Source of the DNA: Leucobacter sp. cx-42
Lineage (GTDB): Bacteria > Actinomycetota > Actinomycetes > Actinomycetales > Microbacteriaceae
DNA: 64,000 nucleotides
Reading direction: 5' to 3'
Assembly: GCF_014529985.1 (NCBI RefSeq)
Contig: NZ_JACVMU010000007.1
Span: 248,001 to 312,000, forward strand
Shown: positions 9,262 to 17,004 of the stretch, one piece after another
Layout: every line of letters begins with the position of its first letter
Numbering within the stretch: the first letter of the stretch is position 1
Translations under genes and position numbers: made by a program
Notes under the pieces: model-generated
The model's input: the letters and a program-made list of their open reading frames with translations, nothing else
The model's database searches: none
Told to the model about the DNA's origin: nothing

Positions 9262-10498
9262 ATCGGATCTCACTGGCATCATGGGCAACCTAGTTAAGGC
9301 GACACGCGTTGATGCTGATAACTGCACATTGCACTACCGGATGCAAGACGGTCAGACGGGACGTGTCACTGGATTGGCGAATCTGGAAGTCGTGTCCATT
9401 GGTGACCTTCTCATTCTGGGTATCAATGGCTGGGAGCGGGCTCCAGACGAGATCTGGAACGAGCAGAAACTAGTTGCAGTCGTAAAGAGCGTGATCGATG
9501 ACGGGGACACCCTTGTAGTAGATACTGATATGCGCCTCAGGAGTATCTCGAACCCCAAGGGAGTTGTCTTCAGGCCGGGAAATACAGTTGAGTACACCGA
9601 CTTCGATGGTGCGCTTCGGGTGATCTCCGAAACGCCAATTCGCAGCAACACCTTTGGTCAAGAGACTGAGCTGGAGGACATCCGGAAGGAATATCTGTGG
9701 GACGCGAAGAGCCTGGGGGCGGGATTTAGCGATTTTGGCGGGTATCCCCTAGTCAAGGAGCGCGCTCAGGAGCTGATTGAGACACAGCTGGAGCGGCGTG
9801 AGAAATTGGAGAAGATTGGGGCACGACCTGTAAAGGGCGTGCTTTTCACAGGACCGCCCGGGACCGGTAAGACTCATCTCGCTCGTATTATTGCCAGAGA
9901 ATCTGGTGCCGACTTCTTTTTGATCAGTGGCCCTTCAATCGTCAGTAAGTGGGTTGGTTCTTCTGAAGACAACCTGCGGAAGATCTTCGAGGCTGCGGCG
10001 AGTAGTGACTCCGGCAAAGCCATCATCTTCTTTGACGAAATTGACAGTATTGCCGAGCGTCGCGGCGGTGATTCACATGAGTCTTCGAGGAAACTGGTCG
10101 CGCAGTTCTTGACGCTCATGGACGGTTTTGACGATAGAGGCAAGAGCGTTGTAGTTATCGCGGCAACGAATCGTATCGAGTCCCTTGATCCTGCTCTTAC
10201 ACGGCCAGGACGGTTTGATTGGGAGATTGAGTTTGGGCTTCCCGATAGGCAAGACAGGTTTGAAATCTTGCTGGTGCGAGCCAAGACGCTTCTAACTTCA
10301 GGCGAATTACCGCTAGAGGATGTTGCTGTTCTTACTGAAGGTTGGTCAGCTGCCGAACTTACTGCAATTTGGACTGAAGCGGCCTTGGTCGCAGCTGGCG
10401 ATGACAGAGAAGCAATTTCTCCCGAAGATCTCGCCATGGCTTACGAGCGGGTAGCTCGAAGGCCGAGACGGGAACTTGTAAAGGAGAGTGCGGGATGA
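9254..10498 (+). CDS. AAA+ ATPase of the Cdc48/proteasomal-ATPase type, 414 aa
   Basis: A single-ring AAA+ ATPase. Residues 1-130 form an N-terminal beta-rich region, probably substrate- or oligomer-forming. The AAA module carries Walker A GPPGTGKT (200-207), Walker B IIFFDEID (257-264) and a complete second region of homology with arginine fingers near R317 and R320. The pore-loop position (SKWVGSSE, 231-238) fits a protein-threading unfoldase. It overlaps the metallopeptidase gene by 8 bp and the next gene by 4 bp. An unfoldase next to a peptidase in a restriction operon suggests a proteolytic or remodelling add-on to defence. Not Lon, Clp or FtsH: no linked protease domain is present. Confidence 0.85.
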   Translation: MSESDLTGIMGNLVKATRVDADNCTLHYRMQDGQTGRVTGLANLEVVSIGDLLILGINGWERAPDEIWNEQKLVAVVKSVIDDGDTLVVDTDMRLRSISNPKGVVFRPGNTVEYTDFDGALRVISETPIRSNTFGQETELEDIRKEYLWDAKSLGAGFSDFGGYPLVKERAQELIETQLERREKLEKIGARPVKGVLFTGPPGTGKTHLARIIARESGADFFLISGPSIVSKWVGSSEDNLRKIFEAAASSDSGKAIIFFDEIDSIAERRGGDSHESSRKLVAQFLTLMDGFDDRGKSVVVIAATNRIESLDPALTRPGRFDWEIEFGLPDRQDRFEILLVRAKTLLTSGELPLEDVAVLTEGWSAAELTAIWTEAALVAAGDDREAISPEDLAMAYERVARRPRRELVKESAG

Positions 10499-11865
10499 GT
10501 ATTAAGAGTTGGTGGCAAAACCGCTGGGGTAAGCCAAAGAAGCAAGAGCCGGAGGGTAAGTCCGACGAGTTCAGCAAGGAGAATCTGCGCGAGTTCGTCT
10601 ATTTAGACGAAGTGAGCCTCAGAAGTCTGCTTTCTTCCCTCAAAGGCGACCTAAGGGACGGCACCTCCGAAGACTCAAGCGATACTCTTGAACTCGAAGC
10701 CGAGGCCATGGTTGAGGCGAATACCCCACTCGTCGGAAAAGCAGGGGCGTCTTCACGTTTTCAAACGTCAAACAGTAGCTCCATCCAGACGTCACGAAAA
10801 GCAACGGTGCAGTCGTGGTTCCGAGACTTTCGCACGATCGAAGGTATTCGCCTCGTCGAGAAAGCGACGCCCACGAAGGCAGCAACCGATATTGAAGCCT
10901 TGAAGAGAACCGATGACACCTCATTGAAGGTTGCATCTCGTGACCTTGTGCGAGGATCGCTAGTCGAATTCCGTGTTGAACTCGCAGCTGATCCGGTCTA
11001 CCACTTGAGTACGGTTACATCCGAGCTTGCAGGCATGGCAGATGACTACCCTGAGATGTTCGCAGCAGGAGGCGGAGCAGAGGTGCTGCACGAGCTGGCT
11101 CCAGTCAGAAAGGTGCTGGAACGACTTCTGGCTGGACTCGTTCCAATCCGCGCTACATCTCTGGATTATGTTGTTATCCAGCTGGACGGAACCGAGTACG
11201 TCGTACATAAGGAACTCATCCAGGGACTTGACCTCAATTCCGAACCGCTGCAAATCGTTGGGGTCACGGAGCTTCTTGCCTATTGGAAAGACCTGCGGCG
11301 TGTCATCTTCTCGGAAGCAGAATTCACTCTTCTCGCGCGCATCTCTCGAACAGGCATTCAGTCCTCATGGACGCCGGTCAAGCTCGCTGATATTTTCAGA
11401 GAGATGGTGCCGCAGCTGGTTGCGCAAATCAATGCAGCTGGGAAGGTACCTTTTGCTCCGCAAGTGGACGAAACAAGCCCGGTCATGCACAAGCTGCGAG
11501 AAGCGTTAGCTCACTATGCAACCCACGCCCTGGCACTTTCTGGCACGGTACTCGAACACCCAGACCAAGCGGAGTTGGCATACCTTATCGAGACACTTAA
11601 GGTGCGCGTCGCGTCAATTTCAGATCAGCGTTCAGCGTTTAAGGTACTTCATCGGTGGATTGAAGGGCATGTCAGCGAGGGGATCTCGTCAGAGCAGAGC
11701 TATGAGCTCCGCGAGACAGCGCGCGACGAAACCGGGCTGTCTCTGTTTCCAGCGTTGGATACATCAGTAGCTAACGCTTCAGTCCAGATTGGTTCTGAAC
11801 AGAAGGAAGTGCAGGTGGAACGAGAGCGACTTCTCGACGTGGAGATCATCGCAATCTATTGGTAG
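10495..11865 (+). CDS. Probable DUF6414-type protein, 456 aa
   Basis: Last gene of the operon, starting at an ATGA overlap with the ATPase gene and preceded by GGAGAG. Residues about 30-45 read REFVYLDEVSLRSLLSSL; the motif of an acidic YLDE followed by a serine/leucine helix resembles the start of DUF6414 proteins as I recall them, and this match is the only basis for the name. A charged, serine-rich linker (60-110) separates it from an alpha/beta middle (about 150-260) and a helical C-terminus. No catalytic motif is recognised. Constant coupling with the ATPase suggests it is the partner, adaptor or effector of that ATPase. Confidence 0.6.
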   Translation: MSIKSWWQNRWGKPKKQEPEGKSDEFSKENLREFVYLDEVSLRSLLSSLKGDLRDGTSEDSSDTLELEAEAMVEANTPLVGKAGASSRFQTSNSSSIQTSRKATVQSWFRDFRTIEGIRLVEKATPTKAATDIEALKRTDDTSLKVASRDLVRGSLVEFRVELAADPVYHLSTVTSELAGMADDYPEMFAAGGGAEVLHELAPVRKVLERLLAGLVPIRATSLDYVVIQLDGTEYVVHKELIQGLDLNSEPLQIVGVTELLAYWKDLRRVIFSEAEFTLLARISRTGIQSSWTPVKLADIFREMVPQLVAQINAAGKVPFAPQVDETSPVMHKLREALAHYATHALALSGTVLEHPDQAELAYLIETLKVRVASISDQRSAFKVLHRWIEGHVSEGISSEQSYELRETARDETGLSLFPALDTSVANASVQIGSEQKEVQVERERLLDVEIIAIYW

Positions 11866-11909
11866 GCCATTCCCTTGGGTGTCAACGTGCCGAAGGGGTC
11901 GTGCATGAC

Positions 11910-13799
11910 TTAGCTCCGCTGCTCCCGACAGGCTCTTGCAAGCACTTCTTCGAATACAGGTGGAACTGTTCCACCAGCGCTAAGAGTGACTCGACGGTAG
12001 GCCCCATGATTCTTCCTGGCTGAAACCCCGCTGGCTGTTTCAAGTTCGCTTAGCTCAGTCATCCATTCAGGCCAATTGTTCTGCAGATATCCTTCAAGAT
12101 GGTCCTCGAAGATAGCTACATTTTCCTCAACGGTCTCAGAAGGGAAATCCACCTCGGGGAGGCCAAAGTAGGTGAGGAGGTTTCGATTCTCACGGATATG
12201 ATTCTGCACATCTACCGCGATCTTTGCAATGTCCTTCCCGTTTGCAGTGGCGCGAGCTTCGTGCCCGGCATCTGCGTCAAAGAGGGCGTACACAGGCACG
12301 CCAAGCTCATCGAGGATTGCATGTGCCAACGGAATGTTCATTTTGCCTGACACTGGCACAATGGAAAGGCCCAAGGCTTCGAGACTACCCACGCCGCTGC
12401 GATCACCAAGGCCGTAGAACACTGCGCATTCCGTTGTTCCTTCGACCAAGAACGCGCGATCTGCGAAAATTGCAGTTGAAAGCTGGTTCGAGATTGTGCC
12501 GTCGAGCTGACTCTCGACGGACGAAGAATTGATCGTGCCGTTCAGTCGAATCTTTACGTCATCCAGCGTTGCCGAGTGCACGGTGACTTCGGGCTGTTCA
12601 GCTCCCGAGCGAGTCATGCGTCGCACTTGGTGGAACTTTTGCGCCTCAATGAAGTAGGGGCTGTGTGTCGCGTAGGTCACCTGAATGCTCTTTGAGTCAT
12701 CCTCCGCAAGGGTGCGAAGTACCTTTGCGAATGCCTGTGCCTGGATGGGGTGTTGGAATAGCTCCGGCTCTTCGATTGCCAGGCAGATGACTCCTTCTTC
12801 CCCAGCGGCCCCAGATTGTGCGAGCATCTGCAGAGCTGAGATGAGAAGGGTGCGCTGGAAACCGTGCCCCTGTCGCTCGACAGAAGTCTCGGTGCTCCCG
12901 TCCAAGATGGAGACTTGGAAAGTAGTGCGCGGAGCTTTGAGTTCTACGTCGGCGGGTTTCACTGAGACAGAGCGCCCCGGGGTGTAGCCTTCAACGACGA
13001 CATTCAAATCTGAAGTTATTTGGGCGAGTTGTTCGCCAAACGCCTCGTCATAGACGGCCTGTTGGTCGCGACGGCTCTGCTCTACGATCTCAGTAACACG
13101 CTCGTCCGCGAGCGTGCGATCCACAGAGCGCTCCAAGATACGCCCAATAATCGTGGACTTCGCATCTTGAGACTCTTCGCTGGCGCGGAGATCCGCCGTC
13201 ACGAGAACGAAGTCAAAGAGGCCGTTCATCTTGGCGTTGCTGTTGAAGCCAAAGAAGTTGGTTTGGACCTCTGGAACGTCCTCGAGGAGGTCGATATGCT
13301 CCGCCTCCCACTCCGTCATCGCCTCCTCTGCCGCCGTACCCGACGAGGCAGCACGAAGGTTCAGCTCGGGTGAACTGTCACGAAGCTCCTTGTAACGGTT
13401 CTTCTTCTCGGTCGCATTCGGAGCATTCTTGATTGGTGTAAATGGAGGGAAACCCTTGGCGTTTGCAGACAAGGTCTCAGCGCCGTCTGACGTGCGAGTC
13501 TTCCACGCAGTGAAGGTATCCATCTCAGCGGTGACATATTTTCCGAGCACCTGCCTGTCAGCGGCGGTGAGAGAGTCAAATGTGACCTGCACCTCAATCG
13601 GCTGGTCGACTGCACCGTAAGAGCAGTCTTCATTCGTAAGGTCACCACCCTTGGAGCCATTGAAGAACCAGTCCAGTGCGCGAAGTACCGTCGACTTACC
13701 AGCACCGTTTGGCCCAATTAAGGTCGTGATGTCATCGAATTCGATCTCTACATCCTTGAGGGATCGGAAATTCTTGACAGATATATTTTTGATTCTCAT
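11910..13799 (-). CDS. OLD-family ATPase/TOPRIM endonuclease, 629 aa
   Basis: ATP-dependent overcoming-lysogenisation-defect family nuclease. The ABC-type ATPase has Walker A GPNGAGKS (29-36), a signature-like QGHGFQR (310-316) and Walker B with EEPE (343-346). A C-terminal TOPRIM domain shows the metal-binding glutamate in LVEGTTE (451-457) and the DAD motif (508-510). Family members occur as stand-alone nucleases or as Gabija GajA partnered by a UvrD-like GajB. No helicase gene is next to it, so it is best called a stand-alone (class 1) OLD. GGAG five bases before the ATG supports the start. It converges on the hsd operon with 44 bp between stops. Confidence 0.85.
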   Translation of the reverse strand: MRIKNISVKNFRSLKDVEIEFDDITTLIGPNGAGKSTVLRALDWFFNGSKGGDLTNEDCSYGAVDQPIEVQVTFDSLTAADRQVLGKYVTAEMDTFTAWKTRTSDGAETLSANAKGFPPFTPIKNAPNATEKKNRYKELRDSSPELNLRAASSGTAAEEAMTEWEAEHIDLLEDVPEVQTNFFGFNSNAKMNGLFDFVLVTADLRASEESQDAKSTIIGRILERSVDRTLADERVTEIVEQSRRDQQAVYDEAFGEQLAQITSDLNVVVEGYTPGRSVSVKPADVELKAPRTTFQVSILDGSTETSVERQGHGFQRTLLISALQMLAQSGAAGEEGVICLAIEEPELFQHPIQAQAFAKVLRTLAEDDSKSIQVTYATHSPYFIEAQKFHQVRRMTRSGAEQPEVTVHSATLDDVKIRLNGTINSSSVESQLDGTISNQLSTAIFADRAFLVEGTTECAVFYGLGDRSGVGSLEALGLSIVPVSGKMNIPLAHAILDELGVPVYALFDADAGHEARATANGKDIAKIAVDVQNHIRENRNLLTYFGLPEVDFPSETVEENVAIFEDHLEGYLQNNWPEWMTELSELETASGVSARKNHGAYRRVTLSAGGTVPPVFEEVLARACREQRS

Positions 13800-14052
13800 C
13801 AGGCTCCATTATGACCGAGCTTTGAAGTAAGTCAATGAACACGTTTTCTTCACAAGCGCGCCGCGTGCCATCTCTACCGAAAGAAAGAAAGCAAGGCTAC
13901 AAGCCTTTGTTGTGCGGAAGTATTTTGAAGCACAGATTTCACTAATGCATAGGTCGCACAACGCACAATGAGCGCCCCTCCAGCCGTTGACTTAACCCCG
14001 CTCATGCTTCATAGTAAGCGGCAGAATTTAGACATAAGCAGGAATATTATGC
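13800..14052. promoter_or_regulatory. Divergent promoter region of the OLD nuclease and the pilin-like DGR target
   Basis: A 253-bp AT-rich region between divergent genes. It must carry both promoters, but no single -10/-35 pair stands out. No coding potential was seen. A short GAAAGAAAGAAAGC purine repeat lies near 13881. Confidence 0.45.
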
Positions 14053-15300
14053 ATGAGAGGGACATCTCCACAAACACCACGCACGACTGAAACAACCAAG
14101 CGGCTGGGTTTAGCGCTCGATCGACTCTCTGGGCTTCACCGTGGTTCTACCCATCGTGGCTTCACCATCGTAGAGCTCCTCATTGTGGTCGTAGTCATTG
14201 CTATCTTGGCTGCGATAACCATCGTGGCGTATAACGGCATTACCGCTAACGCCAAAGAATCTGCCCTCAAGGCAGATCTCAACACCACAGCCAAGAAGGT
14301 CGGTATCGCTCAAGCAGAAACCGGCACGTACCCAAGCTCAAAGCCTGCCGGTCTCCCTGACTCCATTCAGTACTCTCAAACCAACTCAGGCCAAGGCTTC
14401 TGCGCCACTGCATCCAAGGACGGCAAGGCCTTCCACATCACCCAGGATGGCACCATCCAGAGCGGTGCTTGTTCTGGCCACACTATCGCCGGAGGTGGCG
14501 GTGGCGGAGGCAATGAAATCGCTGCCAACTCACCAATCCAAAACGTCACACAAGCCCAGTGCCAAGCCCTTCCAGAATTCACAGGCAGCAACACCAGTGC
14601 CATCCGTACCGTCACTGACAACCGCGGTGGCACAACAAGAACATACGAAATAGCCAAACTCGCTGACGGCAAGTGTTGGATGCTGACTAACTTGAAACTT
14701 GGCTCTACGAGCGGATCAATTACCCTCACCCCAGGCGACAGTAATGTTGCTAGTAACTTTACGTTGCCACAGCTCAACGATGGTAGTCGCTCAGTGATCT
14801 GGGAAGGATCTGGCAACGACTACGACACGCCATATGCCTACGGCCCCGTCCCTGGTGACACAGGTTTAGGTGCCACTAACTATGGCTATCTCTACAACTT
14901 CTCAGCAGCAACTGCCGGAGAAACGCAAGTCTCCCTCATCACCGGCAACGCCTCGCACTCCATCTGTCCGGCTAACTGGCGACTTCCAACCGGTGGATCT
15001 CCAAGCAGCGACTTCGGGCAGCTGGATGTGGCCTTTGGTGGTACTGGCAGTTACGCAGGCAATGGAGAGACAAACATAGCCAAGTGGCAACCGAGCGGAC
15101 CGTTTAGAGGGTCGTTATCCGGCAACTGGCGCAGCGGCTTCCGCGATCAGGGTGGCGGGGGTGACTTGTGGTCGGCTTCAGCCACCCCGGACGACCCGGA
15201 CGGCGCCTTCTACGCGCACTTCGGTCCGGACGTCGTCAACCCGGGCGGTAGCTACGGCTACCGGTACTTCGGTCTCGGGGTTCGCTGCCTCTTAAATTAA
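14053..15300 (+). CDS. Type IV pilin-like surface protein with FISUMP/C-type-lectin-like domain; DGR target
   Basis: 415 aa. The class III signal ends in RG|FTIVE: prepilin peptidase would cut after G36 and leave F37 at +1 and E41 at +5, followed by a hydrophobic helix (about 39-60). A pilin-like stalk (60-145) and a seven-glycine hinge (147-153) lead to a FISUMP-type domain: KCWMLTNL (207-214), YGYLYNFSAA (277-286), CPANWRLPT (305-313) and a final GLGVRC (407-412). The last 63 codons (352-414) are the variable repeat of a diversity-generating retroelement. It is therefore a displayed protein whose ligand-binding tip was diversified. No pilus assembly genes are nearby, so it would use machinery encoded elsewhere. 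Confidence 0.85.
   Translation: MRGTSPQTPRTTETTKRLGLALDRLSGLHRGSTHRGFTIVELLIVVVVIAILAAITIVAYNGITANAKESALKADLNTTAKKVGIAQAETGTYPSSKPAGLPDSIQYSQTNSGQGFCATASKDGKAFHITQDGTIQSGACSGHTIAGGGGGGGNEIAANSPIQNVTQAQCQALPEFTGSNTSAIRTVTDNRGGTTRTYEIAKLADGKCWMLTNLKLGSTSGSITLTPGDSNVASNFTLPQLNDGSRSVIWEGSGNDYDTPYAYGPVPGDTGLGATNYGYLYNFSAATAGETQVSLITGNASHSICPANWRLPTGGSPSSDFGQLDVAFGGTGSYAGNGETNIAKWQPSGPFRGSLSGNWRSGFRDQGGGGDLWSASATPDDPDGAFYAHFGPDVVNPGGSYGYRYFGLGVRCLLN
15106..15294 (+). repeat. DGR variable repeat (VR)
   Basis: 189 bp forming the 3' end of the pilin-like gene (codons 352-414). Aligned without gaps to the copy at 15931-16119 it is identical at 152 positions. Of 37 differences, 29 fall on template adenines (48 adenines in the template), and only 8 fall on the 141 other positions. 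Template AAC codons have become CGC, ACC, TAC, CAC, GGC, GTC and TTC here. The non-adenine end block GGGGTTCGCTG is shared except where a template A changed, as expected for the homing-initiation end. Confidence 0.9.
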
Positions 15301-15348
15301 TCTCCGATGGGGTTGAGCCCAACGGGTGAGACTCCGGAGGGATTAATT
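15295..15348. other. Hairpin directly after the variable repeat
   Basis: Inverted repeat: AATTAATCTCCG (15295-15306) pairs with CGGAGGGATTAATT (15335-15348), leaving a two-base bulge. It begins at the first base after the VR and includes the target gene's stop codon. Several characterised DGRs need a hairpin just downstream of the VR for efficient retrohoming, and the position fits. It could equally be a plain transcription terminator, as an AATTTG run follows. Confidence 0.55.
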
Positions 15349-15450
15349 TGTAGTACCCCACAAAGCAAGGTGAGCGTAAGGGAGTGACCACGACCGCACC
15401 CACCGCGTCGACTGGTCAGGCTCCAGGAAGTTTTCGGGCAAGGAGGCCAT

Positions 15451-15790
15451 ATGGAAGATAAACAAGGCTGGCTCAAAGAGGAGCTCGCCAAGGCATATAG
15501 ATCTGCCCGCCTAGGAAAAACAAAGAAGCCAGAGGTTATGGAGTTCGACAAGATTGCCGCCGCAGAGATGTCGGCACTTGCCAGTGAGATTCATGGCCGC
15601 CGCTACACGCCGAGGCCATCAACAGCTGGCGTAAAAGAAAGGGTACGCTCTACCGCATTCGCAGGCTTGACCACCATATCCGCTCAGAGAGGCGGAACTG
15701 CAGCAGGGAGACCTATGTTCTCAAGCTTGATTTGCAGGGCTATTTCATGAGTCTTGATCGCAAGCGACTCTACACCCGGGCTCTATGGGG
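15451..15790 (+). pseudogene. Broken DGR reverse transcriptase
   Basis: A strong AGGAGG site lies 5 bases before ATG 15451. The first frame gives an N-terminus typical of DGR/retron-type reverse transcriptases (AYRSARLGKTKKPEV, then EIHGRRYTPRP). About 15612 the homology moves to another frame: KGTLYRIRRLDHHIRS, then YVLKLDLQGYFMSLD, which contains the motif-A aspartate region. Between these blocks I estimate some 45-50 residues of the fingers domain are missing, so this is a deletion plus frameshift. Similarity stops near 15790 at a G10 tract; the catalytic YxDD box, thumb and C-terminus are absent. It cannot encode an active enzyme. Confidence 0.8.
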
Positions 15791-15796
15791 GGGGGG
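15787..15796 (+). repeat. G10 homopolymer
   Basis: Ten consecutive G at the point where reverse-transcriptase similarity ends. It is either a mutational scar or slippage site in decayed DNA, or a place where the assembly length may be wrong. Confidence 0.9.
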
Positions 15797-15930
15797 AGCG
15801 GCAATTTCCAGATGGAGGTTACGCGTTTCAGGCATGTCATTACCTCTGGAAGAGGAGTGGCCGCCAAGACCTCACCGCTATTGGCACGCTGATAGCGGTG
15901 CATTGAGCGGTATCGGCAGGGTGTCCTGTG

Positions 15931-16119
15931 AGAGGGTCGTTCTCCGGCAACTGGAACGACGGCTTCAACGATCAGGGTGACGCGGGTAACTTATGGTCGG
16001 CTTCAGCCAACCCGGGCAACCCGGACAACGCCTTCAACGCGAACTTCGATCCGAGCAACGTTAACCCGGGCGATGACAACAACAACCGGAACAACGGGAT
16101 CGGGGTTCGCTGACTCTTA
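15931..16119 (+). repeat. DGR template repeat (TR)
   Basis: 189-bp copy of the 3' end of the pilin-like gene, lying 636 bp downstream of the VR in the same orientation. It is rich in AAC triplets (48 adenines in total), including three in a row near 16076-16084. Read in the VR frame it would give an asparagine-rich peptide ending at TGA where the VR has TGC. AAC-rich templates allow a wide residue choice without stop codons, a hallmark of DGR templates. It lies downstream of the broken reverse transcriptase gene, not within a gene of its own. Confidence 0.88.
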
Positions 16120-16148
16120 TTGCGCTGGGGAGGGCGTTAACCGTCTGG

Positions 16149-16631
16149 TCAAGCGTTTTCACGCTTACTTCTCAATATTGCCGCTTCACTCTTACTGCGC
16201 ATTGCGATCCCCGCGCGCTGCAGGTGCTTGCCTACTGCACTACTGCTGAATCCCAGTGCTTTGGCAACTCCAGCGCACGATAGTCCCGATTCGTAGAGAT
16301 CTACCATTTTGGTGACTATATCTGCGCCAATAGGAGTGTACTTCCGGATCTTGATACCGTTCCGGCGGAGAACGTCAGTGACAGTTCTCAGTGGGCGATC
16401 CGTCTGGCGGCCAACTTCGCTCGCCGATAAGCCTTGCTCATATAACTCAAGGATTCGAGCTGTCTCCCGTCCGGTCACGTACTTATACCGTGAATCGTGA
16501 TAGGTGCGCGTATCTGTGCTCTCAAGAAGGTCGCCTGAAGCTCGAAGCTTAGCTTTCAAGGGGCGGAGTGCGTCGTTAACCTTGGTCAATTTGTTTGTGT
16601 TGCAGGCACTCAGGCGCACCACGTTACACAC
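16149..16631 (-). CDS. Two-HTH DNA-binding protein, about 160 aa
   Basis: Two tandem recombinase/Hin-type helix-turn-helix units: residues about 61-97 (ILELYEQGLSASEVGRQTDR, then a recognition helix ending LRRNGI) and about 110-146 (MVDLYESGLSCAGVAKALGF, then LQRAGI). No catalytic serine-recombinase or transposase domain is attached. The longest frame starts at GTG 16631, but it has no good ribosome-binding site; an internal start is possible. It lies directly after the template repeat, at the island's right margin. It may be a regulator or the DNA-binding remnant of a mobile-element protein. Codon use matches the low-GC island. Confidence 0.6.
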   Translation of the reverse strand: MCNVVRLSACNTNKLTKVNDALRPLKAKLRASGDLLESTDTRTYHDSRYKYVTGRETARILELYEQGLSASEVGRQTDRPLRTVTDVLRRNGIKIRKYTPIGADIVTKMVDLYESGLSCAGVAKALGFSSSAVGKHLQRAGIAMRSKSEAAILRSKRENA

Positions 16632-16797
16632 ACAGGGAAGTAGCTTTTCGGAGCCACTTCCATGTGTTCGTTTTTGGCGGCTTACGCGCGTGGGCGAGCA
16701 GCCTGCCGATCAGAAACTACCTGCCGCTGCTCCCACTGGACAGGCAAGACGCATAGCAGGCTCAAGGTTGTTTCAAGAACACGGTAAGGTACCCCAC

Positions 16798-17004
16798 ATG
16801 TGCCAGTATCAGTCGACTTGTCCGACAACACGCCACCGCCCAGGAACGGTGTGTCCAGAGCGTCACCGCATCCAGAAGCACAACCGCAAGGTCGACGAGC
16901 ATAACCGTCAAGTAGATGCAGAGAACCGAGCTGCACTCATCACTGTGGCGGTAGTAGTCGTCATCGCAGCAGCGACTGCTGTGTGGTGGTTCTGGCTCCG
17001 CTAA
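16798..17004 (+). CDS. Small membrane protein, 68 aa
   Basis: The ATG at 16798 is preceded by TAAGG at suitable spacing. The N-terminal half is polar and basic with C2, C8 and C19 and several histidines (a possible metal-binding arrangement). A charged helix follows, then one C-terminal transmembrane segment (about 47-66, rich in V and A) ending WWFWLR. The N-terminus would face the cytoplasm (tail-anchored). The frame is open further upstream but those codons look non-coding. Its last 4 bp overlap the convergent regulator gene. No family recognised. Confidence 0.55.
   Translation: MCQYQSTCPTTRHRPGTVCPERHRIQKHNRKVDEHNRQVDAENRAALITVAVVVVIAAATAVWWFWLR

Noticed and set aside
11910-13799. A Gabija (GajAB) defence system
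   Set aside because: A GajA-like protein alone is not enough; no UvrD-like GajB gene is adjacent.
14053-15300. The seven-glycine run in the pilin-like protein as a sign of a sortase substrate or collagen-like protein
   Set aside because: There is no LPxTG motif and no GXY repeat; it is a simple flexible hinge between stalk and lectin-like domain.
15928-16113. A 61-codon asparagine-rich open frame
   Set aside because: It coincides with the template repeat and has no ribosome-binding site of its own; its protein-like look comes from being a copy of the pilin gene's end.
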